From assembly GCF_003967575.1 (NCBI RefSeq), contig NZ_BIFT01000002.1, positions 1,116,001 to 1,180,000 of the forward strand: 64,000 nt of DNA, written 5' to 3'. Below, piece by piece: positions 34,383 through 42,737 of the stretch. This DNA comes from Dictyobacter alpinus. GTDB taxonomy: Bacteria > Chloroflexota > Ktedonobacteria > Ktedonobacterales > Ktedonobacteraceae. The first letter of the stretch is position 1. Each line of letters opens with the position of its first letter. A model generated the notes under the pieces. That model worked only from the letters and a program-made list of their open reading frames with translations, had not been told where the DNA came from and searched no databases. The position numbers and the translations under genes are program-made.

Positions 34383-36818
34383 ATGGTTAAAGACATTACC
34401 CAGCCAGCGACACAAAGACAGATCGCGGTAGGGGATATTCGTAAAACCCATACCAATGAACTAGATGAAATCGCCCGCTATCGTCGCTTAACTAATTACC
34501 TGGTGGTGGCGCAAATCTATCTACGCGATAATGTGCTTCTGCAGGAGCCATTAAAACCTGAGCATATTAAAGATCGGCTGCTGGGACACTGGGGAACAAG
34601 TCCAGGCATCAATCTTGTTTATGCTCACCTCAATCGCTTGATCAAACAGAATAATCTGGACATGTTTCTGGTCACCGGACCCGGTCATGGCGCTCCCGCG
34701 AATTTAGCCAATCTTTATCTAGAAGGAACGCTGAACAAATACTATCCTGCTCTGACCTTCGATAAAAAAGGCTTACATACCTTTGTACGCAACTTCTCCT
34801 GGCCCGGCGGCTTCCCCAGCCATCTTTATCCTGGTGTGCCCGGTACTATCCATGAGGGTGGTGAACTGGGCTATGCCCTGGCTACAGCGTTTGGTGCCGC
34901 TATGGATAATCCTGATCTGGTTGTCGCCTGCATCGTTGGTGACGGAGAAGCAGAGACGGGTCCCACCGCTACAGCCTGGCACTCCTACAAATTCATCAAT
35001 CCGGTTGAGTCAGGCGCAGTCCTGCCAATTCTTCATCTCAATGGCTACAAAATCTCCAATCCAACTATCTACGGTACGATGGAAGATGATGAATTGCTCT
35101 CGCTATTCACTGGCTACGGCTATAAAGTGCAGTTCGTCGAGGGTGGAGAAGATGCGGACCTGGATGCCCAGTTGTATGGTGCAATGGATTGGGGCTATCA
35201 GGAGATTAGAGCGATTCAGCAAGCGGCCCGTTCTGGTCAGCGCATAGAAAAGCCAAAGTGGCCCCTGATCATTTTGCGTACCCCTAAAGGAATGACCGCA
35301 CCCGCTGAGATGGATGGAGAGCCGCTCGTTGGCTCATACCGCTCACACCAGGTACCCATTACAGATCCCCAGTCGAATCCTGAGCATTTAAAGTTACTTG
35401 AGCAATGGCTGCGCTCTTATCGCGTTGAAGAACTTATTGATGAGCAGGGCCGACCACGCCAGGAACTACTCAATCTGTGTCCCATCGGAGATCAGAGAAT
35501 GGGTAGTAATCCACATACCTATGGCGGAAAAATCGCCAGGGATTTAGATTTGCCGCCAATTCAAGACTTTGCCGCGCAGGAAGATCGTGGGATGCCCACC
35601 CGCCGGGGAGGAAACAATGTCAGCGCGATGGAGCAAGTGGCTCTCTACTTACGCGAAGTTATTAAGCGCAATCCTCACCTCTTCCGCATCTTTAGTCCGG
35701 ATGAACTGCAATCGAACAAGTTAGGTGCGGTACTGGATGTCAAACCTCGAGAATATGAATGGCCGGTACCACCCCATAATGAAAAAGTCGCTGCACAGGG
35801 TGGTCAGGTCATTGAAGTCTTGAGTGAACATGACTGTGAAGCCTGGCTACAAGGATATATTCTCACCGGCCGCCATGGACTCTTCCCATCCTATGAAGCC
35901 TTCTTAAATATCATCGTCTCGATGACGGATCAATTCGCCAAGTTCTTAAAACTTTCAAAAGAGTTTGCCTGGCGTCTACCGGTACCATCGTTAAACTACC
36001 TGGAGACATCCACCTTGTGGAGGCAGGAGCACAACGGCTTCTCACACCAGAATCCTGGCTTTATCAATTCCATCCTGAATAAAAAAGCCGCGGTCGCACG
36101 TGTCTATCTTCCACCGGACGCGAATTGTCTGGTTTCGACGATGGATCATTGTCTGCAAAGTGAAGATAAGGTTAATCTGGTTATTGCCAATAAGCAACGC
36201 ATGCCACAATGGTTATCGATGGATGAGGCCATCGCCCATTGTCGCGCCGGCGCCTCAATCTGGCCCTGGGCAAGTACCGACAATGGTGTTGATCCAGATA
36301 TTGTGCTGGTGGGCATTGGCGACAATACCACCCTGGAAGTGATGGCGGCCGCGCAAATCTTACGCGATGAGTTGCCAGAACTACGCATCCGCGTCGTGAA
36401 TGTCACAGACCTGTTCATACTACAGGAAAACACCGAGCATCCACACGGTCTAGACCAGCAAATGTTCGAGGCCCTCTTCACACCTGACCGTCCGGTAATT
36501 ATCAATTTTCATGGCTATCCATCAGCGGTTGAGCAACTGCTATTTGGACGCCCTAATCTTGGACGCATAAGCATCAATGGTTATCGAGAAGAAGGCACCA
36601 CGACAACGCCATTCGATATGAATGTGCGTAATGGCACCAGCCGTTACCAGATTGTTATTCAGGCCATTCGCAAAGCGGCAGCCCATAATCCAAAGGTAGC
36701 AGCATTAGCCAATGCACGTGTGAGCGATTATGAGTATCGTCTGGAGGCACATCGCAAATATATTGAGGATCATGGCTCAGATCCACGCGAAATCGTAGAA
36801 TGGCAGTGGCAGGCGTAA
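34383..36818 (+). CDS. xfp: phosphoketolase
   Basis: An 811-residue thiamine-diphosphate enzyme that cleaves xylulose 5-phosphate (and often fructose 6-phosphate) with phosphate to acetyl phosphate and an aldose phosphate. Family hallmarks seen: FLVTGPGHGAPANLANLYLE, FSWPGGFPSHLYPGVPGTIH, EGGELGYALATAFGAAMDNP, and the ThDP-binding GDGEAETGP...HLNGYKISNPT. Length matches the usual 790-830. It stands alone with its own terminator. No acetate kinase or phosphotransacetylase gene is adjacent. Confidence 0.96.
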   Translation: MVKDITQPATQRQIAVGDIRKTHTNELDEIARYRRLTNYLVVAQIYLRDNVLLQEPLKPEHIKDRLLGHWGTSPGINLVYAHLNRLIKQNNLDMFLVTGPGHGAPANLANLYLEGTLNKYYPALTFDKKGLHTFVRNFSWPGGFPSHLYPGVPGTIHEGGELGYALATAFGAAMDNPDLVVACIVGDGEAETGPTATAWHSYKFINPVESGAVLPILHLNGYKISNPTIYGTMEDDELLSLFTGYGYKVQFVEGGEDADLDAQLYGAMDWGYQEIRAIQQAARSGQRIEKPKWPLIILRTPKGMTAPAEMDGEPLVGSYRSHQVPITDPQSNPEHLKLLEQWLRSYRVEELIDEQGRPRQELLNLCPIGDQRMGSNPHTYGGKIARDLDLPPIQDFAAQEDRGMPTRRGGNNVSAMEQVALYLREVIKRNPHLFRIFSPDELQSNKLGAVLDVKPREYEWPVPPHNEKVAAQGGQVIEVLSEHDCEAWLQGYILTGRHGLFPSYEAFLNIIVSMTDQFAKFLKLSKEFAWRLPVPSLNYLETSTLWRQEHNGFSHQNPGFINSILNKKAAVARVYLPPDANCLVSTMDHCLQSEDKVNLVIANKQRMPQWLSMDEAIAHCRAGASIWPWASTDNGVDPDIVLVGIGDNTTLEVMAAAQILRDELPELRIRVVNVTDLFILQENTEHPHGLDQQMFEALFTPDRPVIINFHGYPSAVEQLLFGRPNLGRISINGYREEGTTTTPFDMNVRNGTSRYQIVIQAIRKAAAHNPKVAALANARVSDYEYRLEAHRKYIEDHGSDPREIVEWQWQA

Positions 36819-36837
36819 AACCCAACCATAAAGCTAC

Positions 36838-36878
36838 AACCTCAAAGGGATATTGGTTATCCCTTTGAGGTTCTTTTG
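36838..36878 (+). terminator. intrinsic terminator of phosphoketolase gene
   Basis: AACCTCAAAGGGAT/ATCCCTTTGAGGTT, 14 perfect pairs with a 7-base loop, then CTTTTG. Confidence 0.9.
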
Positions 36879-36941
36879 TAGTCTCGCAAGGAGATCAGCA
36901 AATTGTTTCAAGCAAGCATGCTAACCAGAATCGAAAGAACC

Positions 36942-37604
36942 TCAATCCTTAGCCAGTAGCATCTCGATTCCTTCGATTACACCTTCACCCCGACTGGCCT
37001 GAGTGATATAATCTGCCGCCTCTTTTACAACTGGTAAGGCGTTTGCAACCGCAATGCCACAGCCGCAAAGCGTCAGAAAAGCCAGATCATTCTCAGCGTC
37101 CCCAAACCCAACTATCTGAGGCAACAACATATTGAGCTCACCCACAACTTCCCGTAACGCCACTCCTTTATCCACAGCCTTCGGCAAAATCATTACCGCG
37201 CCTTTATTAAGAATTACCTGGCGCTCAAGCCCCAATGCTCGAATAACCTCCGCCGCCACCACTTCATATGGATGCGATGTTGAAACAATCACCCGTCCGT
37301 AATCAAAAGGCACGCCTCGCGTCCTGAGCGCATTGAGAAACTCGGTACTCGGTGGTTCTCCAAGCAACCGCTGCATGCCATCGGCTGGTCTATAAAGCAA
37401 AGCACCATTCTCCGCAACCACCCAGTCAAAAAGCTTCACCTGCGGAAAAACACCAGTAAGGTCCTCCAACAAGCGACCAGTAATCAAAATAAGCTTGCGG
37501 CCAGACGCTTTCACCCTTTCAAGTGCAGCAAGCGTTTGTGCGCCTACCTGCCCATCTTTAGCTAACGTTCCATCATAATCGGTAGCCAACCCGGAATATC
37601 GCAT
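36942..37604 (-). CDS. HAD-IIB family phosphatase
   Basis: A 220-residue haloacid-dehalogenase-superfamily hydrolase with a C2B cap. Motif I is LATDYDGTLAKDG (nucleophile Asp and acid/base Asp), motif II LILITGR, the Lys of motif III in VDKGVALREVV, and motif IV VGFGDAENDLAFLTLCG. It resembles Cof-type and archaeal phosphoglycolate / sucrose-phosphate phosphatases; the substrate is a small sugar or organic phosphate. It converges with the phosphoketolase gene but is otherwise isolated. Confidence 0.88.
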   Translation of the reverse strand: MRYSGLATDYDGTLAKDGQVGAQTLAALERVKASGRKLILITGRLLEDLTGVFPQVKLFDWVVAENGALLYRPADGMQRLLGEPPSTEFLNALRTRGVPFDYGRVIVSTSHPYEVVAAEVIRALGLERQVILNKGAVMILPKAVDKGVALREVVGELNMLLPQIVGFGDAENDLAFLTLCGCGIAVANALPVVKEAADYITQASRGEGVIEGIEMLLAKD

Positions 37605-38023
37605 ACTTGCTCCTTCTATAATGATAGCATTTACATTACAAATACATTATTGCAATACACATATATCTTCCCTTGAGATACTACACTTTTCCAGAGTGCT
37701 TCAATCAATAGTACTCTTTTGCCAGCATCTCTCTTTAAAAGACGAAAGTATATAGAAAGTCCTGTATAATTAAAGTATATGTTAGATGAAAGAAATAAGT
37801 AGCGGGAATTTTGGTATACGCATCTAAAGGGCCTAGAGAGCAACTTCAAAGCGAACAGCCATATGTTGTAGCATGAGATGTTTGCGTCGCGTATTCACAT
37901 CCTTCCCATGCGGCTAAACTTTCTCTCTACTATGTATTTAGGCCTATGGAGACGTTTTCGGTTAGCGCTTCTACTCAGGTCGCTAAGGTACAGTCGATTT
38001 ATAAAGAGTTATGAGGAAAATGC
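37605..38023. other. promoter region upstream of pseudokinase-Rieske gene
   Basis: 419 bp, AT-rich. TATAAT at 37765-37770 could serve the plus-strand gene with a leader of about 250 nt. A 72-codon open frame on the minus strand is not supported. No structure recognised. Confidence 0.35.
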
Positions 38024-39700
38024 ATGCGGGTAGCGTCCATTCAGGGAGATCAATTCATTGGCCAGATGTTTGGTCCCTATAAATTAGAACGTCTCGTCGG
38101 ACAAGGACAGTGGAATGCTGTCTATCAAGCTCAGCAGCAAACGCAAAATCGTACCGTCCTTTTAACACTTTTTTTCCTTCCCGAAACATTCACGGTGAGC
38201 GCACGCAAACGCTTTATAGAACGACTCTATCGAGAAGGGGCGGTACTCATCAAGTTAAAACATCCCCATATTTTGCCAATACTCGATGTGGGTGACCACG
38301 CTGGCTATACCTATGCTATTACCCCCTTGATTGCAGGTAATTCGCTTACTCGCCTGTTAAATCACCAGGGCTCTTTCTCACCAGAACAGGTATTAGAGGT
38401 ATTAAAACCTGTGGCAGCGGCCCTGGATTATGCCCACAAAATGGGCGTGTCTCATGGCGCCCTTAGTTCAGCGAATATTATTTTCGATGAAAACCAACAG
38501 ATACGTCTGGTGCGCTTTGGTTTCAACCGGCTTGGTATGTTACAGGGTATCGAAACAGCTCCCTCGCCTTATCCCAATCTCTTAAGTGTCGCCAGCACAC
38601 CACTGGCTGGACTAGAATATTTTGCGCCAGAGGTGATTACGGGGGCTCCAGCCGATGCACGCGCCGATATCTATGCGACTGGCTTGCTCCTCTATGAACT
38701 TTTAATAGGCAAACTTCCATTTAAAGCGGCCAATCCGCTGAATGCTATACCACAACAGATGCAGGCTGACATACCTATACCGTCCAGCCAACGACCCGAT
38801 ATATCGCCAAACATCGATCTTGTGATCCAGCAAGCCACAAAGCGTGATCCATCCCAACGTATCCAAACAGCGGATCAACTGGCCAGAGCATTCGAAAAGG
38901 CACTGTATGCCCCTATCACTCATTTCGCGCAACGACCAGATCAACAGACCAGCGTTATAAACAACGGTGGTATGCTTGACTGGCTCAACCAGGAACTAGC
39001 CACGCAGACAGATGCTTCGGCATCCTCTGCATTTGCCGAGGGCATCACTGCCAGTTCCTTACGTACATTACAGCGTCAGAAGACAGCTAAGCCTGCTAAG
39101 AGCCGTCGTCAGGCTTTAGCCACGCTAGCCATTGGTGGAGCGGCTACGGCGGCTGTACTTGGCCTTGGTGGCGTAGGAATGGCCTATGTATTTCGTCCTC
39201 AACTAGCACCATCGTCACCCCTGGCGACGGTGAAGAATCCTACCGCTCCCGCGACCAAAAATACTGCCCCACCAACAAAAGTAGCTCAAAAAGCCAAAGC
39301 GCCAAAACCTATGAATACCCAACCAGCAGTACAGCCAAAGGTAGCGCCAACCCAGCCACCAGTACCCACAACCCCTCCCGCACCAGCCCATACTGGTACA
39401 GTGATCGGTACCGCCAACATGAATCCCAATACGGCCAAAAAATTCACCAATCCGGCAAGTGGAGGGGCCAGCACACTGATTCATCTTGCAGGCGGCAACT
39501 TTGTAGCCTATGAAACGGCCTGTACGCACGAAGGAGTGAAAGTAAATTATGACCCAGGCTCACAAACATTGATATGTCCCGCACACGGAGCCGTATTTGA
39601 TCCAGCCCAGGCAGGCACAGCCACCCATGGTCCTGCCACCAGACCCTTAACCGCTGTAACCATTCGCGTCAACGCAGACGGCACAATCACCACAGGTTAG
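38024..39700 (+). CDS. pseudokinase fused to Tat-like membrane segment and Rieske domain
   Basis: A 558-residue protein with an unusual architecture. Residues about 15-285 have the fold pattern of a bacterial Ser/Thr kinase (glycine loop LVGQGQWNAVYQA, YFAPE for APE, ADARADIYATGLLLYELLIG), but the catalytic residues are missing: the beta-3 Lys is replaced (TVLLTLFF), HRD-Asp is lost (SHGALSSANIIF) and DFG reads RFG. About 357-390 is KSRRQALATLAIGG plus a hydrophobic helix, like a twin-arginine signal anchor. A Pro/Ala/Thr linker follows, then a Rieske domain (about 455-558) with CTH (Cys500, His502) and CPAH (Cys518, His521), able to bind a [2Fe-2S] cluster. The Rieske part should lie outside. 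AGGAAAATGC precedes the ATG. Confidence 0.85.
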   Translation: MRVASIQGDQFIGQMFGPYKLERLVGQGQWNAVYQAQQQTQNRTVLLTLFFLPETFTVSARKRFIERLYREGAVLIKLKHPHILPILDVGDHAGYTYAITPLIAGNSLTRLLNHQGSFSPEQVLEVLKPVAAALDYAHKMGVSHGALSSANIIFDENQQIRLVRFGFNRLGMLQGIETAPSPYPNLLSVASTPLAGLEYFAPEVITGAPADARADIYATGLLLYELLIGKLPFKAANPLNAIPQQMQADIPIPSSQRPDISPNIDLVIQQATKRDPSQRIQTADQLARAFEKALYAPITHFAQRPDQQTSVINNGGMLDWLNQELATQTDASASSAFAEGITASSLRTLQRQKTAKPAKSRRQALATLAIGGAATAAVLGLGGVGMAYVFRPQLAPSSPLATVKNPTAPATKNTAPPTKVAQKAKAPKPMNTQPAVQPKVAPTQPPVPTTPPAPAHTGTVIGTANMNPNTAKKFTNPASGGASTLIHLAGGNFVAYETACTHEGVKVNYDPGSQTLICPAHGAVFDPAQAGTATHGPATRPLTAVTIRVNADGTITTG

Positions 39701-39982
39701 GGCTGGTATAAACTGAGATGTTCAGGAGGGCCTGATCGGCCCTTCCACCAAAAATCACGATTTTTTTGTGAAATTTTATCCACTTTTATCACTTTCAGAA
39801 AATTGCTACAAAAAAGAGCCAATAAGATATTTTTGTGCTGAAAAAAGCCTCCTCACCTGATGAAGACACCCCCCCTCGATAATCCATGTATGAATGCAAT
39901 ATTCATACATAACAGTACATAAGCAATAATCTGTCTATATCCATGAATATTTTTATATTTTCATTCACCATTTTTAGTGCAT

Positions 39983-40030
39983 GCTTGTTTTGGCGCTTTT
40001 TATAATGCATTCAGGTATCCAAATTCGCAA
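39983..40030 (+). promoter_or_regulatory. promoter element of first RiPP-like gene
   Basis: TTGTTTTGGCGCTTTTTATA with TATAAT at 40001-40006, followed by ATTCAGGTATCCAAAT. An almost identical block precedes the second gene at 41028-41070. The leader to the ATG would be about 170 nt. The rest of 39701-40176 is AT-rich. Confidence 0.6.
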
Positions 40031-40176
40031 GGCGACCTTCCCCAAAGAGGGGTAATGGATCGGGTACAGGGCTTGTATGAATGATCATTCTTTATGAAAA
40101 GACATAACGCAATTCCTTACCACTTGAGGTACCACATACAATCGTTTTTTATAAAAAAGAAAGGTAACCCAGAATC

Positions 40177-40452
40177 ATGAATAGCAACATTACAAGCACA
40201 TGCAACGATGCTCAGTTCGTTGAACTCTCTGATGCAGCCCTCACAACAGTTACAGGTGCCTATGGTGAACATAACCACCACGGTGGCCACCACGGTCACC
40301 ACGGTCACCACGGCGGCGGCCACTGCGGAGGTGATCCATGGAGCTTTGGCTATGGTTATGGTTATGGCTATGGCTGCGATGGCGATGGTGACTTTGGCTT
40401 CGGTTGTGATGGTGGCTACAACTATGGCTACTATGGCTGCGCAAGCTGCTAA
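40177..40452 (+). CDS. RiPP-precursor-like peptide, His/Gly/Tyr-rich
   Basis: A 91-residue peptide. Residues 1-29 resemble a double-glycine-type bacteriocin leader: FVELSDAALTTVTGAYG, with the E-L-S/T-D-A-x-L-x-x-V-x-G-A pattern and probable cleavage after Gly-Ala. The remaining 60 residues are highly biased: repeats of HHG (HGGHHGHHGHHGGGH), then YGYGYGYGC, GDGDFGFGC and YNYGYYGCASC, with five Cys. This could be a modified peptide or a metal-binding secreted peptide. The paralogue at 41247 shares the leader but not the core. No modification or export enzyme is adjacent. AGAAAGG lies 12 bases before the ATG. Confidence 0.7.
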   Translation: MNSNITSTCNDAQFVELSDAALTTVTGAYGEHNHHGGHHGHHGHHGGGHCGGDPWSFGYGYGYGYGCDGDGDFGFGCDGGYNYGYYGCASC

Positions 40453-40507
40453 TTTAACGTTTTAGTTAAGAATCCTTTGCATTAGCTAAAAGCGCATTGA
40501 ATGAACA

Positions 40508-40555
40508 ATAGCAAGAGGGTGGCATGATTTTGCCATCCTCTTGCTATATTTATCT
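40508..40555 (+). terminator. intrinsic terminator of first RiPP-like gene
   Basis: ATAGCAAGAGG-TGGCA/TGCCA-CCTCTTGCTAT hairpin (one mismatch, 7-base loop) followed by ATTTAT, 55 bp past the stop. Confidence 0.8.
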
Positions 40556-40565
40556 CGCCAGCTAT

Positions 40566-40816
40566 CCCTCACGCTTCGCGCCTGCGGCTCTCGCTTGCAT
40601 GAGTCACCCCGATTTTTAAGAACGGGTGTTCTCTTTTTCTCAATGTGCCTGAGAAGCGAGGTTGCAAGGGGCAGCCGGCCCCTTGCCGGGGTTCGAGGGG
40701 ACACCCTCGCACCCCCGGCAGGGCGCTCCGCCCCTGCACCCCGGTTTTGGACTTTTATTCCAAAAATTTGGGATGACCCATTGAGTGAGTATTTGGAAAA
40801 TTTGCACTTGGTGTTA
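40566..40816. repeat. second MITE-like element with GC-rich insert
   Basis: The left end CCCTCACGCTTCGCGCCTGC (then GGCTCTCGCTTG) and the right end GGAAAATTTGCACTTGGTGT match the element at 6741-6883. Between them lies a GC-rich block (40660-40750) similar to 13640-13735. A clear left terminal repeat is not seen, so it may be eroded. Apparent open frames in it on both strands are composition artefacts. Confidence 0.5.
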
Positions 40817-41027
40817 GTTAAAGATTTATTCATTTTTCACCAATTTTCGAAATTGGTCAGATTCGCCAAGAATATTTCTATGCAAGCTCAAATAACACGA
40901 CAAAAGGCAACGCTGACTACACACCAAACAAAATTATGAATTTTCTTCTCATTAAAAGGCGCAAAGAACAGCTATTTATCCCCACATTATGAATTTTCTT
41001 CCATTTTTCAACAAAGTTTTTACCGCT

Positions 41028-41070
41028 TGTTTGTTTTGAGCATTTTTATAATAGATTTAGGTATCGAAAT
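41028..41070 (+). promoter_or_regulatory. promoter element of second RiPP-like gene
   Basis: TTGTTTTGAGCATTTTTATA with TATAAT at 41047-41052 and then ATTTAGGTATCGAAAT. About 35 of 43 bases agree with the block at 39983-40030, so both genes should respond to the same signal. The leader would be about 195 nt. Confidence 0.6.
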
Positions 41071-41246
41071 GAAGTGAACTAACAAATGCGTAACGCAGAA
41101 AATGTAGTGCGTAAATATACGTGAGATTTTCTTTTTACACTTGAATATTCACGCATGCATATCTTTTTCTGTAATTGACAAAAGAACGCACGATACCAGA
41201 ATTGCATGTTTATAGTTGTGTGAATACACAGAAAGGCGTCCAACTA

Positions 41247-41540
41247 ATGAATATTGATATCACAAAAACCTCTCAGAATTCCATTGGCGCACTTGAATTA
41301 ACTGATGCTGATCTCTCGACTGTGACCGGTGCTTGCGGTTCACATTCCCAGGGCCAGGAACACAATACCGGTTATCAGTTCGATAATTATCAGTCCTGGG
41401 GGCATCAACACCACCGCCACCATGGTCATCGCCACCATCATTTCGGTGGTGGTCATCATTCCGGTGGCGGCAATCAGTTTGGTGATGACAATCAATTAAG
41501 CTTTGTCTGGTTTGGTGGTCAGGGTAGCTGCAACGACTAA
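41247..41540 (+). CDS. RiPP-precursor-like peptide, His/Gln-rich paralogue
   Basis: A 97-residue peptide with leader MNIDITKTSQNSIGALELTD then ADLSTVTGACG, sharing L-E-L-(T/S)-D-A-x-L-(S/T)-T-V-T-G-A with the gene at 40177. The core has an S/Q/Y-rich part and a His cluster (HQHHRHHGHRHHH), GGGHHSGGG and an end FVWFGGQGSCND, with just two Cys. The core shares composition but not order with the paralogue. The ATG at 41247 has AAAGG ten bases upstream; the longer reading from 41175 runs through the leader RNA. No processing genes adjacent. Confidence 0.7.
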   Translation: MNIDITKTSQNSIGALELTDADLSTVTGACGSHSQGQEHNTGYQFDNYQSWGHQHHRHHGHRHHHFGGGHHSGGGNQFGDDNQLSFVWFGGQGSCND

Positions 41541-41583
41541 TATCCAGGCATAGGCATCCACGAATCCGTCACAATCTGGTTAT

Positions 41584-41637
41584 TACCAACAAAAAAAGGG
41601 ATCCTCTCATCGCGAGGGGATCCCTTTTTTGTTGGTA
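41584..41637. terminator. bidirectional intrinsic terminator
   Basis: ACCAACAAAAAA-GGGATCC / GGATCCC-TTTTTTGTTGGT: a long, nearly perfect stem with A-run on one side and T-run on the other. It ends both the second RiPP-like gene (plus) and the PIG-L gene (minus). Confidence 0.9.
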
Positions 41638-41641
41638 AGTA

Positions 41642-42529
41642 TTATGCCAGATTAGTGAATAGTTCCTGTTCAAGCTCTCCATGATGGGAAGCAATAGCGC
41701 TACGCACCAGCACAAAATGCTCATATCCCAGCATCTGCTTGCGCTGCTCTTCTGGCAGAGTAAAGACAAAATTGTCAGGTGCGATCTGCGTCTTATGGGC
41801 GGTCAGTGCCTGGATTTTCTTGTCGATATACTTGCGCACATCAATACGCGTACTAATTTGCTCATCGGGCGTGCCCATGATGGCTGTGTTCATCTCTGGA
41901 TTATTCCACGGACCCGGCTCGCCAGACTCTTGCGCGGCTTTCATGGCCTGCACCATAAATGAGCGTGGCATAGCTGTATAATACAGTCTGGAGGGCTGCC
42001 AAGGGGGCAAGTTCAGTTCAGGATAGCAGCGTGGTTCGCCAGCCGCATCGAAAGCAGCATTGGTAATACGATTGGCCTGGATATGATCGGGATGGCCATA
42101 CCCGCCAAAGGCATCATAGGTCACAATAACTTGTGGCTTAAACTCACGGATAAGAGCCACCAGGCGCTTGACCGCTTCAGCAAAATTAGCTTGATGGAAG
42201 CTATCGGGATGCTGGTTAGAATCCCTTCCGGCCATGCCGGAATCACGGAAACCTAATAAGCGTGACTCCTGGATATCCAGGGCCGCCACAGCCTGCTTCA
42301 GCTCCTCTCGACGTACCTCGCCCAGACGGGGAAACATCGCTGCTTTCGCCTGCTCATCTAATGCAGGATCAACGATTTCGCCCTCTTCCCCCAATGTAGC
42401 TGTGACCAGAACTGTGCGTACACCTTGCTCATTATAATATGCAAAGGTACCGCCAGTACCAAAAACTTCATCATCTGGATGCGCATGAACAGCCATAAAT
42501 GTCAATGGCGTAGTTGGATCCTGGGACAT
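41642..42529 (-). CDS. PIG-L (LmbE-like) deacetylase
   Basis: A 295-residue zinc-dependent hydrolase. The motif AVHAHPDDEVFGTGGT supplies His and Asp zinc ligands and the general-base Asp; GGYGHPDHIQANRIT provides the second His. It matches the MshB/Mca branch (N-acetyl-glucosaminyl-inositol deacetylase or mycothiol S-conjugate amidase), with length in their range. It could act in low-molecular-weight thiol metabolism or on another N-acetylglucosaminyl compound; no mshA or mshC is in the window. It is a single-gene unit. Confidence 0.88.
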   Translation of the reverse strand: MSQDPTTPLTFMAVHAHPDDEVFGTGGTFAYYNEQGVRTVLVTATLGEEGEIVDPALDEQAKAAMFPRLGEVRREELKQAVAALDIQESRLLGFRDSGMAGRDSNQHPDSFHQANFAEAVKRLVALIREFKPQVIVTYDAFGGYGHPDHIQANRITNAAFDAAGEPRCYPELNLPPWQPSRLYYTAMPRSFMVQAMKAAQESGEPGPWNNPEMNTAIMGTPDEQISTRIDVRKYIDKKIQALTAHKTQIAPDNFVFTLPEEQRKQMLGYEHFVLVRSAIASHHGELEQELFTNLA

Positions 42530-42657
42530 ATTTTCTTTTTACTCCATGTTAAACTGATCTAATATTTTCCCCCATTATATCACCATACTCCCCGGTATAA
42601 CGAAGGATCTGGAGATCATACTGAGCCAGAAATCATGTCGTGTGGATGCAATCAAGA

Positions 42658-42719
42658 ACAGAGAAAGGCCTGCTACCGGTTCAAACAGCAAACCGGCAGC
42701 AGGCCTTTCTCTGTTTTTA
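42658..42719. terminator. bidirectional terminator after the cellulase gene
   Basis: ACAGAGAAAGGCCTGCT/AGCAGGCCTTTCTCTGT, 17 perfect pairs, plus CCGGTT/AACCGG inside, followed by TTTTT on the plus side and TTCTTGATT on the minus side. Confidence 0.85.
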
Positions 42720-42737
42720 CTATATCAGGTGCGGCAA

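Noticed and set aside
37631..37849. 72-codon minus-strand open frame between the HAD gene and the pseudokinase gene.
   Set aside because: AT-rich, no ribosome binding site, unusual residue mix.
40270..40330. CRISPR-like or microsatellite reading of the CACCACGGT repeats.
   Set aside because: The repeats are in frame and code the HHG units of a peptide; there are no spacers.
40486..40939. Open frames of 115 and 132 codons on both strands inside the GC-rich block.
   Set aside because: They lie in a dispersed repeat, lack ribosome binding sites, and their composition follows the GC-rich repeat, not a protein.
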